18,340 bases of DNA from Saprospiraceae bacterium (GTDB lineage: Bacteria; Bacteroidota; Bacteroidia; Chitinophagales; Saprospiraceae). Below, in pieces: positions 1 to 8,181 of this stretch. Where the stretch lies: positions 1 to 18,340 of the forward strand of contig JADKGF010000016.1 in the NCBI GenBank assembly GCA_016717105.1. The letters run 5' to 3'. Within the stretch, counting starts at the first letter, position 1, and every line of letters starts with the position of its first letter. A program made the translations under genes and the position numbers. The notes beneath the pieces are model-generated. The model had not been told where the DNA came from and did no database searches. It saw only the letters and a list, made by a program, of their open reading frames with translations.

Positions 1-2
1 GG

Positions 3-524
3 ATTACTATAAGCGATATTTCGTCATACAGTGAAAACAATGTCTTATTACATACAAGAATGGTTGACAAAAGGGGATCAAAGCAAAGTAGATATGTTGA
101 TGAAAATGAATTCATAATTGACGGTGAGTGGCTCTACTCGCAGGTAAATGCTGTATTACTGGTATTAAAGGTTTCATATATGACGGCTTGCAGTTGTAAA
201 GATTTCAAATAATAGGATTGATCCAAAATTTTTTTGTTGAATTATATAGTGAGTTTATACTCTACAATTAATAATTCAAAAGCTAGTCACAACATTCCCA
301 ATATCAATAATTATTTGAACAATCTTCCTATTCCCGTACCATGCACTGAAAGAACAACAAACTATTGTTCGAAATTAGAAACGATGAAAACTGAAACGCA
401 AAAATTAGAAGCCATTTATCAGCAAAAGATTAATGATCTGGAAGAGTTGAGAAAAAGTATTTTTGCAAAGAAGGCATTGAGTGGGAAATTGTCTAAGATC
501 AGGATATGCAGGATCCAAGGATAA
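3..524 (+). pseudogene. hsdS: Type I restriction-modification specificity subunit HsdS, C-terminal part, frameshifted
   Basis: HsdS chooses the DNA target of a type I restriction-modification complex. Only the C-terminal part lies in the window. The last ~45 residues show the conserved coiled coil and tail of the family (KTETQKLEAIYQQKINDLEE, then ALSGKL). Just before it, IPIPVP-like residues (LPIPVP) mark the end of the second target-recognition domain. The reading frame changes several times: from about 3 to 130 one frame reads through DENEFIIDGEWLYS, then KGFIYDGLQ and RIDPKF appear in other frames. Near 345-380 the expected KEQQTIVRKLETM needs one extra A after 'cga'. Each break fits a one-base indel. 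The gene lies directly upstream of the GxxExxY and hsdR genes, as is usual in Bacteroidota. The C-terminal assignment is strong. The first 200 bases are inferred from position. Confidence 0.75.
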
Positions 525-627
525 ACAAGATTTATTGGGTGACAAAAATTCAAGCAAATCATCAAATCATTATAATTGTGATTCAGACAGCTTAAACTAT
601 GAGCAGGATTAAAAAAAAGGGAAATGT

Positions 628-1012
628 ATGACTTTAGACGAAATAACATATAAAATAAATGGTTGTGCTATGAAGGTGCACAATACTCTTGGTAATGGTT
701 TTCAGGAGGTCATTTACCAAAGATGTCTGGCTATTGAAATGGAAAGGGCAGGCTTAAGTTTTGGAAGAGAAATAGAACAAATAATATATTATGAGGGAAT
801 AGAAGTAGGGAAAAGAAGAGCTGATTTTGTAGTTGAAAATCAAGTTACAGTTGAATTGAAAACATAATCAATTTAGAGATGTACATTTGGCACAGGCAAA
901 AAACTATGTTGTAGCCTATGATTTTTCAATTGGTTTGCTTATCAATTTTGGAGCAACCAGCTTACAATTCAAAAAGGTGTTTAATCCAAAGTATAATCTT
1001 TCGAAGGCGTAG
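628..1012 (+). pseudogene. GxxExxY family protein (PD-(D/E)xK-like), frameshifted
   Basis: This is a GxxExxY family protein (Pfam PDDEXK_3), a small family of unproven function with a nuclease-like fold. The name motif is seen as GNGFQEVIY near residue 22. The core acidic and lysine residues of a PD-(D/E)xK fold are present: RRADFVV followed by VELK near residue 75. The first frame stops at 867. The remainder continues in another frame from about 876 (DVHLAQAKNYVVAY, then GLLINFGATSLQFKKVFNP) and ends at the TAG at 1010-1012. The join is repaired by two one-base insertions, near 857 and 872, so two single-base deletions explain the break. It sits between hsdS and hsdR, and its 3' end overlaps the first recognisable hsdR codons. 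Its role could be accessory to the restriction system, but this is inference. Confidence 0.82.
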
Positions 1013-3105
1013 CACAAGCAAAACAGTATGCCACAAAGCTTCAGATCGAAACGACTTATTCCTCCAATGGAAAAGAGATATACTCTATCTGTATGAAAAC
1101 AGGTGTGGAAGGATTGGTAGAAAACTACCTTACTCCTGACGAACTGTGGGATAAGACATTCAGTGATCATAACCATTGGAGAGACCTGTTCAATGCAGTA
1201 CCTTATGAGGATAAAAGTGGAAGCTGGCAGTTGCGTTACTATCAGGAGCTGGCGGTAAAAAAATACAATGGAAGCTATAGCAAAAGGCAAACAACGCATC
1301 CTGCTTACATTAGCTACAGGTACAGGAAAGACAGCTATAGCTTTTCAGATAGCATGGAAATTGTTTCAAACCAGGTGGAATCTCCAAAGAGATGGAAGCA
1401 GAAGACCAAGAATACTTTTTCTGGCAGACAGAAATATACTGGCTAATCAGGCATACAATTCTTTTTCATCCTTTCCAGAAGATGCGCTGGTCAGAATAAA
1501 ACCAGGGGAGATCAAAAAGCAAGGTAAAGTACCTACCAACGGAAGTATATTTTTTACCATTTTCAGACGTTTATGGCTTCGGGCAAAATGGATGATAGGA
1601 AAACCAATCACCTATTTTGGGGAGTATCCAGTGATTATTTGATTTTATCATCATAGATGAATGTCATCGTGGCGGCGCAAATGAAAGCAATTGGCGTGGT
1701 ATATTAGAATATTTTTCACCAGCAGTGCAATTGGGCCTGACTGCTACACCTAAGCGTAAAGATAATGTAGATACCTATAAATATTTTGGTGAAGCTGTCT
1801 ATACCTATTCTCTAAAAGATGGTATCAATGATGGATTTTTACCCCTTTAAGGTGAAAGCGTATCAAGACTACACTGGATGAATATATCTATACCAGTGAT
1901 GATGATGTAGTAGAAGGAGAAATAAACAAGGGAAACTATATAAGGAAGGAGACTTCAACCGTATTATAGAAATAAAGAGCGTGAAGCGAAACGTGTAAAA
2001 ATATACATGGATGAAGCTAACCAAAATGAAAAAGCCATCATCTTTTGTGCTACACAAGATCACGCAGCAGCAGTGAGAGATCTGGTCAACCAATATAAAA
2101 ATCTACCCATCCTGACTATTGTGTCCGTGTCACCGCCAATGATGGTGAGATAGGAGAACAGTTCCTGAGAGAGTTTCAGGATAATGAAAAGACGATTCCT
2201 ACAATCCTGACTACATCACAAAAGCTGTCCACAGGTGTAGATGCCAGGAACATCAGAAACATTGTACTGATGCGTCCTGTCAACTCCATGATAGAGTTTA
2301 AACAGATTGTAGGTCGTGGTACCAGGATGTTTGATGGGAAGGAGTTTTTTACGATTTATGATTATGTAGATGCATATCATCATTTTGCTGATCCTGAGTG
2401 GGATGGAGATTCATTACCTTCTGATGTACCAAGCTGTAAAGTATGTGGTCAAATACGCTGTATGTCCAAAGATAGCTCTTTGCAAGGTTTGAGGGCACCA
2501 TGTCAATGTGATAAAAAGCAAAAGATAAAAGTAAAGTTGAAAGATGGTAAGGAACGTGAGATACAACACATGATTGCCACATCTTTCTGGAGTGCTGATG
2601 GTAAACCTGTATCTGCACAAGAGTTTATGGAAAACTTGTTTGGTAAATTGCCTGAATTATTTCAAAGTGAATCAGAATTGCGAACTTTATGGAGTCATCC
2701 CATGACCAGACGCACCTTACTAGAAAAGCTGGAAGAAGCTGGGTTCTCTAAAGATGATTTACAAACCTTACAAAAGCTGGTCAATCTGAGAGAAAAGTGA
2801 TCTCTTTGATGTATTGGAGTATGTATTTAATGCTGATATTAAAACCATGACCCGTGATGAGAGAGCTAATGCTGCACAAAGCACCATCTTTGCGATCCTA
2901 GATGACAAGCAAAGAGATTTATCAGCTTCGTACTATCCAAATACATTAGAATCAGGTGTTGATGAGCTTGACCAGGAGAAACTTCCTACACTGCTAACCA
3001 ATAAATATCAATCCCTGAAGATGCCAAGGCTGTACTTGGTGAAGTGAAGAATATCACTGATTGTTTGTTGAGTTTCAGAAGCATTTGTACGAAGGCGTGG
3101 CGTAA
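1003..3105 (+). pseudogene. hsdR: Type I restriction enzyme HsdR (EcoEI-type), N-terminally truncated and multiply frameshifted
   Basis: HsdR is the motor and nuclease subunit of type I restriction complexes. Helicase motifs are readable in successive frames: Walker A ATGTGKT (about 1313-1333), DECH (1656-1667), TATPKR (1740-1757) and motif VI QIVGRGTRMF (about 2303-2332). A cysteine cluster (CKVCG, CQC) and an EcoEI-type C-terminal domain follow (WSHPMTRRTLLEKL, then VLEYVFNADIKTM). The protein ends with LYEGVA and TAA at 3103-3105. At least ten one-base frame changes occur, for example in the A7 run at 1257-1263 and near 1565, 1600, 1632, 1845, 1940, 1980, 2100, 2797, 3015 and 3062. Homology begins only at EGVAQAKQYATKL, which normally lies just after the catalytic ExK of the N-terminal nuclease domain, so that domain is absent. 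As written the locus cannot make a working restriction subunit. Confidence 0.88.
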
Positions 3106-3122
3106 GTTAATTCACTATCTTT

Positions 3123-4109
3123 CTAAAGCATAAATAATTTCAAAATGCTATCTTTTTCCAGCTTTTTCAAATTTCTATATTCGGTTTTCTTCACAGCAAG
3201 GCTAGCATTTAATTCAAATCCCACCAATAGAATGAATGAATTGAGCTGAATCCATACCATCGTGACCATTAATGCACCGATAGAGCCATAGATTTCATTG
3301 TATTTTCCAAAATTATTGATAAAGTAGCTAAACCCAAGCGATGTCAATAAAGATAAGACCGTTGCTATAATAGATCCAATATTTATAAAAGATATACGAC
3401 GATACATAGACGGCCCAAATGTATAAATAAGGCTGATACCAGTGTACACCATAAATATTGAAAATATATAATTAAAGATGCTTACCGATACCAAAATTAT
3501 ATCTGGAATATGGTAGGCGTTTTTGAGTACATCCATTACCTTACCTTCTACTACCATAATTATGAGCGATACAATCAATAATAGTGATAAAATAACTGTC
3601 AATCCTATTGCTATCAATCGAGTACGCCACCAAGCTCTGGGTTTGAATGTCTCATTGTAGGCTTTATCGAATCCCGACATTAGTGTAAGCATACCATTTG
3701 ATGAAAAAAACAAAGCCAACGCGGCACCTAATGATAATAATCCATCGCGTTTGATCGACGTAATGTCATTTATGATGCTGAAGATATATTGATGTGCATT
3801 TTCGGGAATTACACCTTTGAGATTATCGCTGAGCATAGTTGTGTAATCCTTCACTACAGGAAACAATGGCAACAAAGTGAATAAAAATATGATAGCTGGA
3901 AATAAGGACAAAAACAAACTGAAAGAAATAGAATTGGCCCTAGTTGTCAAGTTGTCTTTCCGCATCTCATTGAACAAAAATACAAGGACTTCATACAAAG
4001 TAAGACCCGAAAACCCAGGTGGACTATAGACCTTGGACCAACTAGTAACTTTCTGTACAAACGGAAGCTCTTTTAGGTTTTGTACCAGACTGTCTCTTCT
4101 TCTTATCAA
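3123..4109 (-). CDS. YihY/BrkB (UPF0761) family inner-membrane protein
   Basis: This is a polytopic inner-membrane protein of the YihY/virulence factor BrkB family, whose molecular function is not established. The 328 residues are near the usual family length. The family signature of an early helix is seen at TTRANSISFSLFLSLFPAII (residues ~55-75), with further hydrophobic stretches near 78-90, 125-150, 165-190, 200-230, 240-265 and 275-300. GSIGALMVTMVWIQ is the typical last-helix motif. The start is a TTG at 4107-4109 that overlaps the TGA stop of the upstream thioesterase gene. No ATG occurs before residue 49, which would already cut into the conserved region, so translational coupling from the thioesterase gene is likely. 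The reading frame is intact. It is the last gene of a probable arcA-thioesterase-BrkB operon. Confidence 0.9.
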   Translation of the reverse strand: MIRRRDSLVQNLKELPFVQKVTSWSKVYSPPGFSGLTLYEVLVFLFNEMRKDNLTTRANSISFSLFLSLFPAIIFLFTLLPLFPVVKDYTTMLSDNLKGVIPENAHQYIFSIINDITSIKRDGLLSLGAALALFFSSNGMLTLMSGFDKAYNETFKPRAWWRTRLIAIGLTVILSLLLIVSLIIMVVEGKVMDVLKNAYHIPDIILVSVSIFNYIFSIFMVYTGISLIYTFGPSMYRRISFINIGSIIATVLSLLTSLGFSYFINNFGKYNEIYGSIGALMVTMVWIQLNSFILLVGFELNASLAVKKTEYRNLKKLEKDSILKLFML

Positions 4110-4513
4110 AATAACGGTCTTAATTTTTCTAACATATACTCAGGACATGATACCTTTTTGCCGGATGACATCTCTATGAAAAATAATTTGACTACCGCTT
4201 TGTGGATCATTTGCATCTCCTCATTAAAAATCTCATTTTCAAAAACTATCATCCGTGAAGGCAATTCCGTAAGGATCGTTCTGATAGTCAGTTCCTCATC
4301 ATACTTTGCCGGCAAAATATATCGAGCATCCACATGCACCACAGGCATCATGACTCCGTACACCACCTCAAGATCACGATAAGTCAACCCTAAGCTGCGC
4401 ATCGTCTCTACCCTACCGATCTCATAAAGATGGGCATAATTACCATAATAAAGATAACCCATCATATCGGTTTCTCCATATCTTACGCGCTTTTTAAAAT
4501 CAAAACTATACAT
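4106..4513 (-). CDS. Acyl-CoA thioesterase, hotdog fold (YbgC/FadM-like)
   Basis: A 135-residue single hotdog-domain protein of the YbgC / 4-hydroxybenzoyl-CoA thioesterase type, expected to hydrolyse acyl-CoA thioesters in the cytoplasm. The signature is near the N-terminus: VRYGETDMMGYLYYGNYAHL, in which the Asp of the ETD segment and the following NY are the conserved active-site positions. Length and single-domain layout match the family. The true substrate cannot be read from sequence. The gene starts 18 bases after the arginine deiminase stop and its own stop overlaps the start of the BrkB-like gene, which indicates co-transcription. In many bacteria YbgC works near the Tol-Pal envelope genes, but none of those are present here. 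Confidence 0.9.
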   Translation of the reverse strand: MYSFDFKKRVRYGETDMMGYLYYGNYAHLYEIGRVETMRSLGLTYRDLEVVYGVMMPVVHVDARYILPAKYDEELTIRTILTELPSRMIVFENEIFNEEMQMIHKAVVKLFFIEMSSGKKVSCPEYMLEKLRPLF

Positions 4514-4531
4514 GACCTTAACTTTAGATTG

Positions 4532-5786
4532 TCAAATCAGGTCACGTATAAGCGGACATGTCATACAATGTGATCCACCTCTTGCGCGTGATAATTCATT
4601 GGATGGTAAAGTAATGATGGTTTTTTCGAGCGTATGTGGATCGATCGTCTTATCAGTGGTTTGTTGCAAAAAGTCTCTAGCATGAATAACTTGATATCCC
4701 GCTGCTCTAAATGCCAATTCCGTTTTTGGATTACGATCATAGGTAAGTGCTACACCTGGTTTCAGTGCCACAGATTACAGCCATCAGTCCATTGCTCTCT
4801 TTCCTGATATGGCGTGACACCTTCGCCAGCAAAAATAAAATTTACTTTTGGATTGATCTCATGGATAAAAAAGTTCTTAACGGAATCATATACGATCTCC
4901 GCACCATTCTTGCGATACACCTTGACATTGGAGCTCACACCATCGAAAACAGTAGGCTTAAAACACACAATATCATTATGATCTATCTGTGTAAATAAAG
5001 TGTCAATGTGCATACAAAAACGATCTGCAGGTATATTAATCTGCGCAACATTTGACACAAGACCTTTCGCAAACAACACATCTTTGACGCATCGGATAGC
5101 ATAGTCTGTCGTTCGCTCTGAACATCCTATCAGCACAAAATCATTATTGAGCATCATAAAATCTCCACCTTCGAGTGATACTACTTCGCCTTTTTTGGAT
5201 GGTGGGAATTTATCCAAATGATTTAAGTTAATGATTTTACCTTCGAATCTAGATTTTTGAAGAAAGGATGCGCATAAAATATAAATCGAGTTAACAAGTT
5301 TTCTCTGTAACGAGCAGATTTTGCTGCTTTAGTGATGATGATGTGGTCCTTGACAACGACTGCAATGTCTCTAGTAAAAATAAAATTGGGAATGGGATCA
5401 AAATAAATATGGTCTTCATCTTGATAATATCCAGTAATCAACAATTTAGTCAATGATGGTGCATCAAGGCTCAACATAAATGCCTTGTCAGCAAGTGGCA
5501 ATTCTTCATATTCCACTATCTTGTCGATGAGCTCTACTTTTATCTCTGGACTTGCTTCAAAGCCTTCTTCAATAAGTCTCTGGGTATCGAGTACATTTTC
5601 TTTACCCATGACTTGCTGCAAGACACGGCGAAAGATATCATGTTCTTCTCGCATTTGCGGTAGATGAACAATGTCGTCAAAGAGCAGTTCGACTGCTTTT
5701 TTTGGTGAAATACGCGCAATTCCATCATCTGGGCGATGGATGATTACCTTTCGCAAAGTTCCTATTTCGGAATTTACATTTAACAT
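4532..5786 (-). pseudogene. arcA: Arginine deiminase, interrupted by two frameshifts
   Basis: Arginine deiminase converts arginine to citrulline and ammonia. All catalytic regions can be read: IPNFIFTRD (Asp) in the first segment (5223-5786), the MHIDTLFTQ histidine region and REQWTDGCN in the second (4762-5217), and LSRARGGSHCMTCP with the nucleophilic Cys in the third (4532-4771). The first frame is lost near 5235, where HPFFKNLDSKV should run into INLNHLDKFPPS. The second break is at about 4767, where CTGTGGCA should be CTGGTGGCA, i.e. one missing G. With these two bases repaired the protein is about 417 residues, the normal size. No active-site residue is lost, so a sequence error or a very recent mutation is as likely as real decay. 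It is the first gene of the minus-strand operon with the thioesterase and BrkB-like genes. Confidence 0.88.
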
Positions 5787-5810
5787 AAGATTTTGGTATG
5801 GTTTCGACTG

Positions 5811-5818
5811 CGAAGGTA
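5811..5818 (-). promoter_or_regulatory. Candidate -7 element for the arcA operon
   Basis: On the minus strand this reads TACCTTCG, close to the Bacteroidota sigma -7 consensus TAnnTTTG with one change. It lies 25 bases before the arcA ATG (5784-5786), which would give a short leader. No clear -33 TTTG is seen at the usual distance, so confidence is limited. Confidence 0.35.
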
Positions 5819-5934
5819 ATGAAAACTAATATAATGTTGTTGTAAAGCCCAGATTTAAGTCAAATTCTGGTTTTAAGTGTGTATTAATTTGCATAAAAAG
5901 AAAATAATTCGATGATTTATATCACAAATTTTGG

Positions 5935-5977
5935 TAATTTTGCTCATGCAATTAATTTCTCCTTACGGGTAATTTTG
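5935..5977 (+). promoter_or_regulatory. Two candidate -7 elements (GGTAATTTTG twice) upstream of the 6023 gene
   Basis: The decamer GGTAATTTTG occurs at 5933-5942 and again at 5968-5977. Each contains a perfect TAnnTTTG -7 element (TAATTTTG). The downstream copy would place transcription start about 35-40 bases before the ATG at 6023. The duplication could mean tandem promoters or a repeated regulator site. A -33 TTTG for the second copy is not at the usual spacing. Confidence 0.4.
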
Positions 5978-6022
5978 TCTATCAAATTAGATTTATTTAT
6001 AACATAAAAACAATAATTAGTC

Positions 6023-6412
6023 ATGCAGAAAGATCATAAAGTATATTTGTCAGATCTTCATTTCGAACATACACAATGGTTGAGTGAATTGAAATTTTGG
6101 GAAGATGAAATCAAATCCTTTTCAAAGAGATTGGGAGAAGTCGTAGTCAGATATTCATCCAACGAAATCAGAGCCAAAATCGAACACTTTCAGAATCAAT
6201 TTATTTTGCACGACGAAGTGATTGATGTTTTAAAAAAAGATGTAAAAAATCACGAAAAAGCAATCGCCCAACAAGCAGAAGATAATCCTGTAGCTATTAA
6301 TCATGTGTATTTTAATGACCATACTGGACTCAGGGACAAAATGGATACACAAAGACAAATATACGGAGAGTTAAATCAGAATATTACAGTTTTTCTCTCC
6401 AAGTCAATGTAA
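6023..6412 (+). CDS. Small helical hypothetical protein
   Basis: A 129-residue soluble protein that I do not recognise as a named family. It has no signal peptide and no membrane segment. The sequence is rich in charged residues and is probably almost all alpha-helical: an N-terminal segment with LHFEHTQWLSELKFWEDEI, a middle helix with RAKIEHFQNQFILHDEVIDV, and a C-terminal segment (GLRDKMDTQRQIYGELNQN). The leucine/aromatic spacing suggests a helical bundle or coiled coil. The gene has its own candidate promoter upstream and a strong intrinsic terminator 19 bases after its stop, so it is a single-gene transcript. The intact frame and flanking signals show it is a real gene. A role cannot be given from sequence. 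Confidence 0.8.
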   Translation: MQKDHKVYLSDLHFEHTQWLSELKFWEDEIKSFSKRLGEVVVRYSSNEIRAKIEHFQNQFILHDEVIDVLKKDVKNHEKAIAQQAEDNPVAINHVYFNDHTGLRDKMDTQRQIYGELNQNITVFLSKSM

Positions 6413-6430
6413 TATCTCTCGATCAAACAA

Positions 6431-6474
6431 AAATAAAGGTGTGATCCGACAAGATGACACCTTTATTTTTTTTT
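6431..6474 (+). terminator. Rho-independent terminator after the 6023 gene
   Basis: The 12-bp perfect inverted repeat AAATAAAGGTGT (6431-6442) / ACACCTTTATTT (6457-6468) is followed by a run of nine T. Three more pairs (ATC/GAT) can form inside the loop past one G-G mismatch. The minus strand carries a shorter T run after the same stem, so it could also stop transcription from the other side. Confidence 0.85.
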
Positions 6475-6481
6475 GAAAAAA

Positions 6482-6616
6482 GATACTGCAAACTTCACCC
6501 GCAAATATTCGCTGAGCACAAGGTTTTAAAACGATCCTAGTCACCATCAATCTTCGGTTATTGGGATGACCTCTGTGGGGATTGTTGTGCCTGTGTTTTT
6601 TTTTGTTTGCAGTATC
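6482..6616. ncRNA. Structured RNA candidate, 6S-like architecture
   Basis: A perfect 12-bp closing stem, GATACTGCAAAC (6482-6493) with GTTTGCAGTATC (6605-6616), encloses a large two-sided bubble (22 and 14 bases). An inner arm follows: GCAC/GTGC (6516-6519, 6587-6590), AACGATCC/GGATTGTT (6530-6537, 6579-6586), GTCA/TGAC (6540-6543, 6567-6570) and CAAT/ATTG with a loop containing TTCG. Closing stem, central bubble and long terminal arm form the plan of 6S RNA, the regulator that binds RNA polymerase. No ORF fits here. Strand is unsettled: one inner pair is G-U on the plus strand but A-C on the minus strand, favouring plus. On the minus strand the closing stem is followed directly by TTTTTT, favouring minus. 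Identity as 6S is inference; SRP RNA and tmRNA signatures are absent. Confidence 0.45.
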
Positions 6617-6946
6617 CTATCTAGGATCTCAAAATAAAAAACGTACAAAGTGTCATAAGACGTTGCAAATATAAAGCAAAACATATTATAAAAAAAAATA
6701 ATATGTTATATTTTTATAATTTTTTTTCTTCGCTACCTTGATTTCGATTCATCAATAATAAATTTTAGCCATTGTATTGAAAGTGAATAAACTATGTCTC
6801 AACCGACCTAATTCATACAACAATTATGTACATTAATAATGTCTTAAAAAAACATAATGATGTTATTAAAATAGTAAATCCTGTATAAAATTATTTGTGA
6901 GGAGCAGATTTTTGAAGTTATAGTCTTGATGTAATTCTTTTATTTT
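6617..6946. other. AT-rich intergenic stretch with small palindromes
   Basis: No gene is seen. It contains the hairpin ACATATTAT / ATAATATGT around an A8 loop (about 6682-6707), the odd palindrome ACATTAATAATGT (about 6829-6841), and several T runs. It lies downstream of the minus-strand thioredoxin-like gene, but no convincing GC-rich terminator was found. Confidence 0.5.
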
Positions 6947-7498
6947 TTAATTTCTTCCGTTTACTAAAGTATTGAAGTGGCTGTCTCGACAATAACTATT
7001 TGCAAATTTTCGCCACATGGTACGTTTATGGTGGTCGCCTGCATAAAATGACAATAACATTTCGAAATTGGGTGCATCGATGTACTGGTCATAGGTCGCC
7101 AGCTTTTTGAACTGTGCATCCAAAAAGACGATTGCCGGAAAGGACATAGTGCCACCCAACATATTGGTTGCTAATTCGTGAAAGTCAAACTTACCTATTC
7201 TAACGGATGTATAGGTTTTATCACCAATAGCTATCTTTTCTGATGATGATGCATTGATATGAAATGCGTAAAAATTATTATTTATAAAACGGGCTATATG
7301 ATCTGAATTAAAGGTATTTTCTTCCATAAATCTGCACCACTTGCAGCCATCGTAGTAAAAGTAGACTATAAATTTTTTATCTCCGCGTTTGATTTTTTCT
7401 GTAGCAGTATCCCACGATGTCCATCTCACCTTATTTTGACCGGATAAGGTGCCAAACATAATTAAAATAAGACCGACTAAAAGATACTGTACACGCAT
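6947..7498 (-). CDS. Secreted thioredoxin-fold protein with CxxC motif
   Basis: A 183-residue exported protein with a thioredoxin-like domain (Thioredoxin_7/DUF255 type). Residues 1-20 form a signal peptide (hydrophobic run after MRVQYLL, with a likely cut after the LSGQ region). The redox motif CKWC is at about residues 52-55 in YYDGCKWCRFMEENTF. The cis-proline loop is seen as SFPAIVFLDA (~119-128). It is expected to act as a thiol-disulfide exchange protein outside the cytoplasm, probably in the periplasm. The last ~40 residues (FYAGDHHKRTMWRKFANSYC) extend past the core fold. A minus-strand TACTTTTG (7538-7545) is a good -7 element 40 bases upstream of the ATG. No operon partner is evident. 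The substrate is unknown. Confidence 0.85.
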   Translation of the reverse strand: MRVQYLLVGLILIMFGTLSGQNKVRWTSWDTATEKIKRGDKKFIVYFYYDGCKWCRFMEENTFNSDHIARFINNNFYAFHINASSSEKIAIGDKTYTSVRIGKFDFHELATNMLGGTMSFPAIVFLDAQFKKLATYDQYIDAPNFEMLLSFYAGDHHKRTMWRKFANSYCRDSHFNTLVNGRN

Positions 7499-7537
7499 AA
7501 TATTGATTACAAATACTCAATTCTCATCTAGGGAATA

Positions 7538-7545
7538 CAAAAGTA
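7538..7545 (-). promoter_or_regulatory. Candidate -7 element for the thioredoxin-like gene
   Basis: On the minus strand this reads TACTTTTG, a perfect match to the Bacteroidota TAnnTTTG. It lies about 40 bases before the ATG at 7496-7498. A TTTG that could be the -33 box lies about 25 bases further upstream, somewhat too far for the usual spacing. Confidence 0.4.
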
Positions 7546-7805
7546 ATAGAAAAGGCTTAAAAAAGTTGATCAAACATCTCAAAACAGGCTTTTTTAATAA
7601 AATTTTAACAATTTTTTGTAATATTGACTATGGGTTAGAACTTGATTTGTATAGTAAAAGGACGTATGAAATATCTGAAGGAAATAACAATACACCATCA
7701 GACATCAACATCTTATGCAATCTGACCTATAATAATTGAAGGAATTTTTTATTTAAATATTGAGTAATATTTTTCATCAGTTTTTTTCCTACATACCTTA
7801 TGAAT
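7546..7805. other. Intergenic region, nothing recognised
   Basis: Between the thioredoxin-like gene and the small ORF at 7806. An open frame on the plus strand (7449-7739) has no recognisable features and overlaps the start and promoter of the thioredoxin-like gene. I see no RNA gene or repeat. Confidence 0.4.
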
Positions 7806-8012
7806 TCACCACATTGAAAAATGTTTTAAGGTTTCCTTTACAAATTTGATATCTGGCATGTACGTAGATTCTTTGATATACTGATCCATACCTACTGGCT
7901 GATCTATAAAAAATGAACTTGATGGATTGCGAAATTCAAGATACAAGGAACTAACTACGCTGCACAAGACTACTGCTATCACTGCATATCTTAATTTCTG
8001 AGGGTATTTCAT
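7806..8012 (-). CDS. Possible small membrane-anchored protein
   Basis: A 68-residue ORF starting with ATG. Residues 8-25 (LRYAVIAVVLCSVVSSLY) form one hydrophobic segment preceded by lysine and arginine, as in a single-pass anchor or uncleaved signal. The remaining ~40 residues are polar, ending with FVKETLKHFSMW. It is not a member of a family I recognise. It lies alone between the thioredoxin-like gene and prmC, all on the same strand, with about 170 bases to prmC. The sensible topology supports a real gene, but its short length leaves doubt. Confidence 0.45.
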   Translation of the reverse strand: MKYPQKLRYAVIAVVLCSVVSSLYLEFRNPSSSFFIDQPVGMDQYIKESTYMPDIKFVKETLKHFSMW

Positions 8013-8181
8013 TTGACGTTCAGCGTTTTATTAAAAAATTAAAAATTACATATGGTTAGGATTGACTACCTAAAACAAAAGACAAAAGTAATATGTAAAG
8101 GTTGCTTTGTATGACATCATAACGTTAAAATTTTACTAAAAGTTACAAATACATGTGACTTTTTACCAAGATTGGAATGAA

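Noticed and set aside
1250..1275. Programmed frameshifting in hsdR at the A7 run
   Set aside because: Slippage at one site could be programmed, but about ten more shifts in both directions follow, so this is decay or sequence error.
916..1299. 127-codon minus-strand ORF opposite the GxxExxY/hsdR junction
   Set aside because: It lies antisense to sequence with clear GxxExxY and HsdR homology and resembles no protein.
7449..7739. 96-codon plus-strand ORF
   Set aside because: It overlaps the thioredoxin-like gene's start and its candidate promoter, has no motif or known family, and has a low-complexity composition. Probably chance.
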